64,000 nucleotides of DNA, from positions 1 to 64,000 of the forward strand of contig JAFVGB010000010.1 of NCBI GenBank assembly GCA_017475185.1, read 5' to 3'. The notes below the pieces were generated by a model. That model ran no database searches. It was not told the DNA's origin and saw only the letters and a list, made by a program, of their open reading frames with translations. The number at the start of each line of letters is the position of its first letter. The stretch's first letter is position 1. The DNA is from Clostridia bacterium. Lineage in GTDB: Bacteria; Bacillota_A; Clostridia; TANB77; CAG-508. This document shows positions 27,180 to 35,658 of this stretch, one piece after another. The position numbers were made by a program, and so were the translations under genes.

Positions 27180-27217
27180 AAAAGTAGTAAGCTATTTAGT
27201 TTACTACTTTTGTTTTT
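27180..27217 (+). terminator. Terminator between secG and rnr
   Basis: AAAAGTAGTAA / TTTACTACTTTT stem followed by a T-rich tail, just upstream of the rnr ribosome-binding site. It may limit readthrough into rnr. Confidence 0.78.
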
Positions 27218-27233
27218 AGAGGTGAGAAATTAT

Positions 27234-29438
27234 ATGGAGGAAAATAAGGAAATAATAATAAAATTTATGTCTAATGATAAGTATGTTCCAATGAAAGCCA
27301 AAGAAATTGCATTTATTTTAGGTGTTCCAAAGGAAAAATATGAGGAATTTCACAGCATATTAAATGAATTAGAGGCAGAGTATAAAATTCAACAAAGTAA
27401 AAAAGGTAAATATATGTTAGTTGAAGAAGGAATATATAAAACAGGAGTATTGAGGCTTAATTCAAAGGGATTTGGATTTGTTAAAATTAATGATTCTGAA
27501 GATGAGGTTTTTATAGCAGGAAATAATATGAATAAAGCACTTAGTGAAGATGAAGTACTTGTTCAAATAATTGAAAGTCAAAGCAAAACAGGAAATCATG
27601 AAGAAGGAAAAATTATAAAAATACTTAAACATAACAAAAATACATTAGTTGGAACATTTCAAAATAGTAGAAATTTTGGATTTGTTGTACCAGATGATAA
27701 CAAATTTGGAACTGATATATTTATTTCTAAAAAGAACTTTGGAAATGCAAAAAACAACCAGAAGGTTGTAGTTAAAATTATAAAATTTGCAGAAAAGGGA
27801 AAGAAAGCAGAAGGTAAGGTAGTTGAAGTATTAGGCAATAGAGATGAAGCTGGAGTTGATATGCTCTCATTGGTTAAAGAATATAATTTACCATATGAAT
27901 TTCCTGAACCGGTTTTAAAAGAGGCTAAAAAATTAGAAATTAATATAACAGAAAATGATTTAAAAAATAGGCTTGATTTAAGAGAAAAAGTAATGTTTAC
28001 AATTGATGGAGAAGATGCAAAAGATTTAGATGATGCTGTTTATGTTGAAAAAAATAAAGAAGGAAATTATATTCTTGGGGTTCATATTGCTGATGTAAGT
28101 AACTATGTAAAAGAAAATTCACAATTAGATAAAGAAGCTATAATTAGAGGTACTAGTGTATATATGATGGATAGAGTAATACCAATGCTTCCTAAAGAAT
28201 TATCTAATGGAATATGCAGTTTAAATGAAGGACAAGATAGATTTGCATTATCTGTTATTATGGAAATAAATGATAAAGGACATGTTGTTTCATCAGATAT
28301 TAGGAAAAGTATAATAAAAGTAACTAAAAGAATGTCATATACTAATGTGTATAAAATCTTGAAATATCTTGAATCAGAAGGTGCTTTTAAAAAAGAAAAT
28401 TCTTTAGATGAGAAAATTATTTATAACTTAAATAATGAAAACTTAAATAATGAAAAGGAATCTATACTTCAATATGAAAAATATTTTAATAATTTTAGAT
28501 TGATGTCAGAATTGGCTACGATTTTAAAAGAAAAAAGAAAAAAAGAGGGTAGTCTTGATCTTGATGTTCCTGAAAGTAAGATTATACTAAATGAAAATGG
28601 TGTAGCTATTGATGTAAAAAAATACGAAATAACATTTGCAAATGAAATAATTGAGCAGTTTATGCTTATTGCAAATGAAACAGTTGCTGAAAAATTTTAT
28701 TGGCTTGAAGCACCATTTATTTACAGAGTTCATCCACAACCAGATATTGATAAAATAAGAGAATTAAATTCATTTATTTGGAATTTAGGATATAAAGTAA
28801 AAGCTGGAAAAGAAAATATTCATCCCAAAGCGTTTGCTGAAGTTTTAGATGAAGTAAAAGGAAAACCAGAAGAAAGGGTTGTATCAAACTTAATTTTAAG
28901 AACTTTAAAAATTGCACAATATGAAAGTGAAAACAGAGGACATTTTGGAATTGCTAGCAAATATTATTGTCATTTTACATCTCCAATCAGAAGATATCCT
29001 GATTTGTTTATACATAGAATAATTTCAAAATATATCGAAAAAAATTACAATCTATCAAATGATGATTTAGAAAGATATTCTGAGCAAGCAACAAAATATG
29101 CTAGAACATCATCTGAAAGAGAAAAAATAGCACAAAAAGTAGAAAGAGATAGTATTGATGTAAAAAAAGCTGAATTTATGCAATCTAAAATCGGCGAAGA
29201 ATATGAAGGAATTATTTCCAATATTACATCATTTGGAGTTTTCGTAGAACTTGATAATACAGTTGAAGGATTAATAAGATTCGAAAATTTAGGAGATGAA
29301 TACTTTATTTATGATGAAGATAATAAACAACTTATTGGAGAAAATACAGGGATAGTATTTAATATTGGAGATAACATAAAAATTAAAGTTATAGAAGCAA
29401 ATAAAGAATTAAGAAGAATTTCATTTGAAAGAGTATAA
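27234..29438 (+). CDS. rnr: Ribonuclease R
   Basis: RNase R is a processive 3'-5' exoribonuclease that degrades structured RNA. The 734-residue product has an N-terminal helix-turn-helix-like part, two cold-shock domains (about 70-210), the catalytic RNB domain with TIDGEDAKDLDDAVYVE and the HFTSPIRRYPDL motif, and a C-terminal S1 domain (YEGIISNITSFGVFVEL). The ATG at 27234 is preceded by GAGGTGAG; the frame is open further upstream through the terminator but lacks a site. smpB, often next, is absent here. Confidence 0.95.
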   Translation: MEENKEIIIKFMSNDKYVPMKAKEIAFILGVPKEKYEEFHSILNELEAEYKIQQSKKGKYMLVEEGIYKTGVLRLNSKGFGFVKINDSEDEVFIAGNNMNKALSEDEVLVQIIESQSKTGNHEEGKIIKILKHNKNTLVGTFQNSRNFGFVVPDDNKFGTDIFISKKNFGNAKNNQKVVVKIIKFAEKGKKAEGKVVEVLGNRDEAGVDMLSLVKEYNLPYEFPEPVLKEAKKLEINITENDLKNRLDLREKVMFTIDGEDAKDLDDAVYVEKNKEGNYILGVHIADVSNYVKENSQLDKEAIIRGTSVYMMDRVIPMLPKELSNGICSLNEGQDRFALSVIMEINDKGHVVSSDIRKSIIKVTKRMSYTNVYKILKYLESEGAFKKENSLDEKIIYNLNNENLNNEKESILQYEKYFNNFRLMSELATILKEKRKKEGSLDLDVPESKIILNENGVAIDVKKYEITFANEIIEQFMLIANETVAEKFYWLEAPFIYRVHPQPDIDKIRELNSFIWNLGYKVKAGKENIHPKAFAEVLDEVKGKPEERVVSNLILRTLKIAQYESENRGHFGIASKYYCHFTSPIRRYPDLFIHRIISKYIEKNYNLSNDDLERYSEQATKYARTSSEREKIAQKVERDSIDVKKAEFMQSKIGEEYEGIISNITSFGVFVELDNTVEGLIRFENLGDEYFIYDEDNKQLIGENTGIVFNIGDNIKIKVIEANKELRRISFERV

Positions 29439-29443
29439 AATGG

Positions 29444-29486
29444 GACACTAATTAGATTATAAGGAAATCTAATTAGTGTCATTTTT
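29444..29486. terminator. Terminator after rnr, shared with the germination operon
   Basis: GACACTAATTAGATT pairs perfectly with AATCTAATTAGTGTC (29444-29458 with 29466-29480), then T5. It lies between convergent transcripts and can serve both. Confidence 0.9.
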
Positions 29487-29661
29487 AAAATTTAATAAAA
29501 AACAAAACAATATTTAAAATTGAAATACTGATTATACTTAAAGCAACAACACTAACTGCTCCAATTTTATTTTTGTTTGTGTTAAATTCATATATTGCAT
29601 AAGAAAAATTTTTAATTAAAATAAAAATACTAAATAAACTTACTAAAAGTTTTAAAAACAT
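29485..29661 (-). CDS. Small membrane protein in the germination operon
   Basis: This 58-residue ORF starts at the ATG complementary to 29659-29661, eight bases after a GGAGG. It encodes two hydrophobic helices (about residues 2-15 and 35-57) joined by a short loop, YEFNTNKNKIG. It is the last gene of the minus-strand germination operon, 34 bases after gerC. Some Bacillus and Clostridium germinant-receptor operons carry a small two-helix D subunit; this could be one, judging by size, topology and position, but I cannot confirm homology. Confidence 0.65.
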   Translation of the reverse strand: MFLKLLVSLFSIFILIKNFSYAIYEFNTNKNKIGAVSVVALSIISISILNIVLFFIKF

Positions 29662-29695
29662 AAATCCAAGCCTCCGATTTATAAAAATTTATTAG

Positions 29696-30925
29696 TTATG
29701 GTGATTTATCAAATTCTGAACCAGAAATTATGCTTATATTAATAGTTACATTAAAAAATGCATTTTTATAATTTTCATTCCAATTAGAATTTTCCCAATC
29801 CTGCCAAGTTAAATATTTTGATAATGCATATTTTCCAAAGCCTGAAATATCTGAGTTAAATTCTTTTGATGTTTTATATAAAAAATTCGTAATCAATGAT
29901 TTTAAATACTTTTCTGAACTTGATTCAATTTGTTTAATATCTTTAATAGATGTATAATCAACAGTTTCATTCAATGTAAGACCATGAGCTTCTAAGAATA
30001 AATCGACAGAAATATATGGCGAACCATTTATTATTTCAACAGAAATCTTAGAGTTTTTACTTTTTTTAATTAATAAATCAATTTCAGATTCAGTTTCAAA
30101 AGGGCTTGGAACAGAAATAGTGCAGCTTTCAATTTTATCAGAAACTAATAAAAAGCATATTGTTTCTAAACCAGATAATTCACCAACCAATTTATCATCG
30201 TGAAATACAGCGGTTCCGAAAGTCTCAATATTATTTATATCATCAATTGGAGTTTGATCTGCTTTATAATTTCCATCAATTCCAACATAAGGTTTTTCTG
30301 TTAAATCTTTTTCACCTGTATTTATTCCACCTAAAATGGCACTTGCTTGAACAAATGAATTTTTTACATCACTTACAAATGTAGCCAATTCGGTCGCAGT
30401 TGTATATCCAGTATATTCACTGGATTTTAATGCAACTTCATAATATCTTGCTGTTAATGTTTCTATTGAAGGAGTTGCATTTTCTATAAAATCTTTTGCT
30501 GAACATCTTGAAATAATTATGTTACAATTTGGTCGGATTTCGATATTGTTTGAAAGGGTATCTATATACTTATTAAGTCCTTTTGAAGCAATTTTTTCGG
30601 AAAAAATAATAGCTTTACAATGTGATAAATTGATTTGTTTACTAATATAACTATTAACTAAACTAATTCCAGCATCTATACTACTACATTGTACAGTTGT
30701 ATTTTCAGTTTTACTAGATTGGCTGCTACCAGATTCAGAACTTGTTCCAGGAATTGAAATTTGAAATGTTAAAGATAAAACATCATTATCTAAAATATCT
30801 ATACCAAGAGCTGTAACATATGCTAAGTCTTCAATACCACGAGAATCATAGCAACCTGAGAGTGTTGTAATATTTGTTATTAAAATGAAAAAAATTAATA
30901 ATTTCTTTATAAACTTATTTTTCAT
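29696..30925 (-). CDS. gerC: Spore germination receptor C subunit (lipoprotein)
   Basis: GerC-type lipoproteins form the outer part of the germinant receptor in the spore inner membrane. The 409-residue product has a lipoprotein signal with lipobox LSGC (Cys near residue 26), followed by the conserved YDSRGIEDLAYVTALGID segment, and the usual three-domain length. It overlaps the end of the B-subunit gene by 11 bases, indicating translational coupling. The call follows from motifs and from the A-B-C order. Confidence 0.93.
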   Translation of the reverse strand: MKNKFIKKLLIFFILITNITTLSGCYDSRGIEDLAYVTALGIDILDNDVLSLTFQISIPGTSSESGSSQSSKTENTTVQCSSIDAGISLVNSYISKQINLSHCKAIIFSEKIASKGLNKYIDTLSNNIEIRPNCNIIISRCSAKDFIENATPSIETLTARYYEVALKSSEYTGYTTATELATFVSDVKNSFVQASAILGGINTGEKDLTEKPYVGIDGNYKADQTPIDDINNIETFGTAVFHDDKLVGELSGLETICFLLVSDKIESCTISVPSPFETESEIDLLIKKSKNSKISVEIINGSPYISVDLFLEAHGLTLNETVDYTSIKDIKQIESSSEKYLKSLITNFLYKTSKEFNSDISGFGKYALSKYLTWQDWENSNWNENYKNAFFNVTINISIISGSEFDKSP

Positions 30926-32027
30926 AATTATCCTTTCTGGTTTTATTGCTAAGTTTTAATTTTAAATTTGCGATAACTAATATTGGAATACTTATTCCAA
31001 AAAAAAGTATAAAAAATAAATATTGAACTAATTTACCAAATATATTAGTAAAAAATGCGTATTCAATTGGAATTAATGTAATTGCTAATATAAATAAATT
31101 AATTGAGTAGTTAATAGAATTTGTATTGTCAATATTGGTTAATTTTTTGAAAATATATATGCAAAGAAATATAGGTATATTAATATAAGAGATTATGGAA
31201 ATTATCCAAACTAAGATAAATATGGCATCAACTCTTTGTATAAATCTTCCATATTCCAAATTTCTAGTTAATACATACAACGAAAAGGATTCATCACTAT
31301 TAAGTGTAAATGAAAGTGATAAAAGTAAACATGTTACACTTAAAAATAGGTATATAGAAGAAATAATAATTGCGACAATAGACATTCTTTTGATTTTATC
31401 AGGCTTGTCTAATAAAGGTGGCAAAAATAGAAGATAAAGCATTCCGGAAAAACTAAAAATATTGCTTAAACCAGAGAGAAATGTTTTATCAATTCCATAT
31501 CCTAAAATAGGAAAAATACGTTGTGGCATAAAATTTCTAATTGATGAAAATAGAATAATTATTATGCTTATAAAAGTTATAGGTGCAATTATTAAATTTG
31601 CTTTTGCAATAACTTTTAAATTAAATCTATTAGAAATAATGCTACTAATTATAAAAAATAATATAATAAATAAAATTGGCGAGGTTCTAAAATATATTAT
31701 TCTTAAAGTTTCAGAAAGATTTTTGATAATAGTAATTGCAAGAAAAACAATCAAGGTCATGTAAGCGATTCCTATTATAACTTTTAGATTTTTGCCTCCA
31801 AGATAATTACTTATATCTAAGATGTCATGACCGGGAAATTGCTTTAAAAGTTTGGTTATTAAATATACAATAACAATTGAAATTATAGATATATAAATAA
31901 CATTTAGCCAAGAAGACGGTCCTGTGTTTGCAATAATATCTTTAGGAGTGTTTAAAATAATTTTGTTTATCATAACAATAGTAATTAATGCGATTGCTTC
32001 AACATATCCAATTTTCTCTGTGTTCAT
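30915..32027 (-). CDS. gerB: Spore germination receptor B subunit (permease-like)
   Basis: The B subunit is an APC-type integral membrane protein that senses the nutrient germinant. The 370-residue product has about ten membrane segments and the family's N-terminal pattern of a short tail, then a helix rich in Ile and Val with a NTPKDI segment. It is the second gene of the operon, 24 bases after gerA, with GAGGT before the start. The germinant itself cannot be read from sequence. Confidence 0.92.
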   Translation of the reverse strand: MNTEKIGYVEAIALITIVMINKIILNTPKDIIANTGPSSWLNVIYISIISIVIVYLITKLLKQFPGHDILDISNYLGGKNLKVIIGIAYMTLIVFLAITIIKNLSETLRIIYFRTSPILFIILFFIISSIISNRFNLKVIAKANLIIAPITFISIIIILFSSIRNFMPQRIFPILGYGIDKTFLSGLSNIFSFSGMLYLLFLPPLLDKPDKIKRMSIVAIIISSIYLFLSVTCLLLSLSFTLNSDESFSLYVLTRNLEYGRFIQRVDAIFILVWIISIISYINIPIFLCIYIFKKLTNIDNTNSINYSINLFILAITLIPIEYAFFTNIFGKLVQYLFFILFFGISIPILVIANLKLKLSNKTRKDNYEK

Positions 32028-32051
32028 AAATACCTCACTTTCTTAAAAATG

Positions 32052-33779
32052 TTAATTGCTTTTCCAAATCATACTGATTTTTCCTTGAGAGTATTTCTTT
32101 TTTGGACTAACTGTATTTGAACGATTTTCTCGCTTCCAAATAGGAGGTAAGAAATATGATGTTAAACTTCTCTTATTATTGTTAACAACAAATGGTGTAA
32201 TATATGGACATCCAAAAGATTTTAAGCTGCATAACAAAAGAAGTTGTATAAACATGCCAACTGCAATTCCTAAAAAACCAGCCATATAACCTAGTAAAAT
32301 GTAAATAAATCTGGCAATTCTTATTGTGAAATTCAAAGAAAAGTCTGGAATACTAAATGAGCAAATTGCTGTAATAGCTACAATAATAATAAGTATTTGA
32401 CTTACTAAATTGGCACTAACAGCTGCTTCACCTAAAATAAGACCTCCAACAATTCCAATGGTAGGCCCGATAGGAGAGGGAACACGGACTCCAGCTTCTC
32501 TGATTAATTCAAAGGAAATTTCCATTAATAGTATTTCAAAAATTACTGGAAATGGAACAGTTTCTCGAGCAGCTTCAATTGTAAACAGTAATTCAGTAGG
32601 TAATAATTCGTGATGATATGATGTAACTGCAACATAAATTCCAGGGAGAAATAAAGCGAAAAACGATGCAATCAATCTTATGAATTTTAGCATGTTTGAA
32701 AACTGAAATTTATAATTTGTATCTTCAGGTGATGACATAAAATCTGATAATACACCAGGAGCAACCAAAACATATGGTGTGTCATTTACAATTATAGCAA
32801 CTCTTCCTTCAAGTAAATGTATTGAAACTTTATCTGGTCTTTCTGTTGCAATTAATTGAGGATAAAGACTTGAATCACTATCTTGAATTAATTGCTCTAA
32901 CTGACCAGATGAGGTTAAATAGTCTATGTCTAAATTATTTACTCTAAATTTGACTTCAGCTACTAAATCATTATTTGCAATATCCTTAAGATAGCATATA
33001 GCAACTTTGGTTTTACTAATTTTTCCAACAGAACAGTTTTCAATTACTAAATTTTCATTATTTATAATTCTTCTAAGCATAGAAGTATTTGTTCTAAGAT
33101 TTTCTACAAATGCTTCTTGAGAACCACGTACAACGATTTCATTTTTGGGAGAACTTATACTTCTTTGTTTAAAACCTTTTGCATCTATATCAAAAGCTAC
33201 GTTTACAGTATCGACAATTAAAATAGTATTACCCATGTTTATACTTGAAATTGCTGATTCGAAATTATCAATTATTTTTACGCTGTTTTGAGGAATTAAA
33301 TTGTTGTAAATAAATTTTTTTAAATCAACTTTTTTTATTTTTCTTATTATTACATCATTATTATTATATTCAGCAATTATTTTTTTTGAATTTGATACAG
33401 TTGTATTAAGTGAATTATAGGTGTTTGAATCATTGCGAAGCATAAGCGGTTTTAATATGGCATTATTAACAATTTGAGTCTCTACCATACCATCAATAAA
33501 AATTAAAGATGCACTATATTCTTTATTATATGCAATTAAATTAAAGTTTCTAATTACAATATCACTATTAATTAAACTATTATATTTCGATTTAAGATAA
33601 TCTAAATTATAATTAATTTTATTAGAAATTTTAATTGGCTCTAGTTCTTTAGACGGAGAAACAGGCTCTTTTTCTATATCTTTTATATTTTCTGTGGTTA
33701 AGAAGAAATTATTGCCTTGTGTTGGAGTATATTTTATGAATTTATTATAAAATTGTTTGAAGATATTATAGTTTTTCAT
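32052..33779 (-). CDS. gerA: Spore germination receptor A subunit
   Basis: The A subunit of a germinant receptor, with a large soluble N-terminal domain and membrane-spanning C-terminal half. The 575-residue product is slightly longer than usual. The C-terminal half carries the conserved ERPDKVSIHLLEGRVAI and FTIEAARETVPFPVIFE, REAGVRVPSPIGPTIGIVGG segments. Expression is presumably in the forespore; I saw no convincing sigma-G promoter in the 142-base gap to mntP. Presence of this operon implies an endospore-former. Confidence 0.95.
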   Translation of the reverse strand: MKNYNIFKQFYNKFIKYTPTQGNNFFLTTENIKDIEKEPVSPSKELEPIKISNKINYNLDYLKSKYNSLINSDIVIRNFNLIAYNKEYSASLIFIDGMVETQIVNNAILKPLMLRNDSNTYNSLNTTVSNSKKIIAEYNNNDVIIRKIKKVDLKKFIYNNLIPQNSVKIIDNFESAISSINMGNTILIVDTVNVAFDIDAKGFKQRSISSPKNEIVVRGSQEAFVENLRTNTSMLRRIINNENLVIENCSVGKISKTKVAICYLKDIANNDLVAEVKFRVNNLDIDYLTSSGQLEQLIQDSDSSLYPQLIATERPDKVSIHLLEGRVAIIVNDTPYVLVAPGVLSDFMSSPEDTNYKFQFSNMLKFIRLIASFFALFLPGIYVAVTSYHHELLPTELLFTIEAARETVPFPVIFEILLMEISFELIREAGVRVPSPIGPTIGIVGGLILGEAAVSANLVSQILIIIVAITAICSFSIPDFSLNFTIRIARFIYILLGYMAGFLGIAVGMFIQLLLLCSLKSFGCPYITPFVVNNNKRSLTSYFLPPIWKRENRSNTVSPKKKYSQGKISMIWKSN

Positions 33780-33921
33780 TTGAAAGTATCCTTTCTTAAC
33801 TGTTTTATTAGAAATATTATTTACAAAGATAATGAAAATATGTAAATAAAAAACAATTTTATAATAAAACCCTTATATTTCGAATAAATAATAAATGTAA
33901 TTATTTTGAAGGAGGGTTAAA

Positions 33922-34488
33922 ATGGGGTTATTTGAAATAGTAATAGTTGGTGTTGGTCTAGCAATGGATGCATTTGCAGTATCGATATGTAAAGGAATTT
34001 CAATGAAAAAAATGAATCTTAAAAAAGCAACAATAATAGCAGTTTATTTTGGATGTTTTCAAGCTTTGATGCCATTAATTGGTTATTTTCTAGGTTCAAC
34101 ATTTAGTCAATTGGTTATAAATATTGATCATTGGATTGCTTTTGTATTATTATCAATAATTGGAGCTAAAATGTTAAAAGATTCATTTAATAAAGAAATA
34201 GAAAAAAAGGATGATAGTATAAGTTTTAAAAATATGATACTATTAGCAATAGCAACAAGTATAGATGCATTAGCAATAGGAATTACATTTGCATTTTTTA
34301 AAATTGAAATAATAAAAGCTGTAAATATAATTGGAATAGAAACATTTACATTATCGATTTTTGGGGTTATAATAGGAAATAACTTTGGAAATAAATTTAA
34401 AAATAAAGCTGAGTTTATGGGGGGAGTTATTTTAATACTAATTGGTTTAAAAATATTGTTTGAACACTTAGGAGTATTAAAAATTTGA
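33922..34488 (+). CDS. mntP: Manganese efflux pump MntP
   Basis: MntP exports Mn(II). The 188-residue product has six membrane helices and the family's duplicated acidic motifs: GLAMDAFAVSICKG near the N-terminus and ATSIDALAIGI in the second half. It has an AAGGAGGG ribosome-binding site. The next gene, a CDF transporter, begins 18 bases after its stop. I looked for a yybP-ykoY manganese riboswitch in the leader and did not see its conserved blocks. Confidence 0.94.
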   Translation: MGLFEIVIVGVGLAMDAFAVSICKGISMKKMNLKKATIIAVYFGCFQALMPLIGYFLGSTFSQLVINIDHWIAFVLLSIIGAKMLKDSFNKEIEKKDDSISFKNMILLAIATSIDALAIGITFAFFKIEIIKAVNIIGIETFTLSIFGVIIGNNFGNKFKNKAEFMGGVILILIGLKILFEHLGVLKI

Positions 34489-34505
34489 AATTAAGGAGGA
34501 TATAT

Positions 34506-35606
34506 ATGGATAGAAATAAAAAAATAGTTAAAACAAGTATTTTAGGTATAATAACAAATATAGTATTGGTTGTTTTTAAAGCGACAATAGGATTAATTGT
34601 AAATTCTATTGCTATTATATTAGATGCAGTAAACAACTTAACAGATGTGTTATCTTCTGTAATTACAATTGTTGGAACTAAACTTGCAAATAAAGCTCCA
34701 GATAAAAAACATCCATATGGGCATGGAAGAATTGAATATTTTACATCAGTAATAATTGCAGTTATAGTATTAATTGCAGGTATTACAGCTATCAGAGAGT
34801 CTTTCTTGAAAATAATAAATCCAAGTGAAAGTGATTATTCAATTATTTCTTTAATAATTATTGCTGTTGCTGTATTTGTAAAATTCTTTTTAGGAAAGCA
34901 TGTTAAAAAAGTTGGTAAAGATGTAAATTCACAAAGTCTTGTTGCATCAGGACAAGATGCTTTTATGGATGCTATTTTGTCATTCTCAACTTTAGTAGCG
35001 GGAATTTTAAATTATATTTGGAATTTTAGCATAGAAGGTTATTTAGGTGTTATAATATCTATTTTCATTATTAAATCAGCTATTGAAATGTTAAAGGAAG
35101 CTACTAATTCAATGCTTGGAATTAGAGCAGATAGTGAAATTTCTAATCAAATAAAGGAAAAAGTGTTGAGTTTCAAAGAGGTTCAAGGTGTTTATGATTT
35201 GAATTTGCATAATTATGGACCGTCAAAAACAGTAGGTTCACTTCATATACAAGTAAGAAATGACATGGATGCAGGGGAAATACATATTTTAACAAGGGAA
35301 ATTGCTTATCAAATTTATGCTGAATTTGGTATTGCTGTAACAATAGGAATTTATGCTGCAAATGATAAAGGTGAATTTGGAATAATTAAAGATGAGTTAG
35401 AAAATATAGTAAGAGAGTATAAGGAAATATTACAAATACATGGATTTTATGTAGATAAAAAGAATTCAAATGTATTTTTTGATTTAATAATTGATTTTGA
35501 GGCAAAAGACAAAGAAAAAATTCAAAAAGAAATCACTGCTAAAATGAAAGAAAAATTCCCAGAATATAATTATAATATTATTCTAGATCCAGATATTACA
35601 GATTAG
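34506..35606 (+). CDS. CDF-family cation efflux protein, probably Mn(II)
   Basis: Cation diffusion facilitators exchange divalent metal for protons. The 366-residue product has six membrane helices, the HPYGHGRIEYFTS loop, and a C-terminal cytoplasmic domain. The transport site reads N-x3-D in helix 2 (NNLTD) and D-x3-D in helix 5 (DAFMD). Zinc exporters usually have His in this set; the His-less set is reported for MntE-like manganese exporters. Pairing with mntP supports manganese. I start at 34506 after TAAGGAGGA rather than at the upstream TTG. Confidence 0.88.
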   Translation: MDRNKKIVKTSILGIITNIVLVVFKATIGLIVNSIAIILDAVNNLTDVLSSVITIVGTKLANKAPDKKHPYGHGRIEYFTSVIIAVIVLIAGITAIRESFLKIINPSESDYSIISLIIIAVAVFVKFFLGKHVKKVGKDVNSQSLVASGQDAFMDAILSFSTLVAGILNYIWNFSIEGYLGVIISIFIIKSAIEMLKEATNSMLGIRADSEISNQIKEKVLSFKEVQGVYDLNLHNYGPSKTVGSLHIQVRNDMDAGEIHILTREIAYQIYAEFGIAVTIGIYAANDKGEFGIIKDELENIVREYKEILQIHGFYVDKKNSNVFFDLIIDFEAKDKEKIQKEITAKMKEKFPEYNYNIILDPDITD

Positions 35607-35658
35607 ATATGTTCTAATTTTATAATAATATAAAACAAAAGAAAAGGAGGCGATAAAA

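Noticed and set aside
33780..33921. Manganese (yybP-ykoY) riboswitch before mntP
   Set aside because: The 142-base region is almost pure AT and lacks the conserved G-rich blocks.
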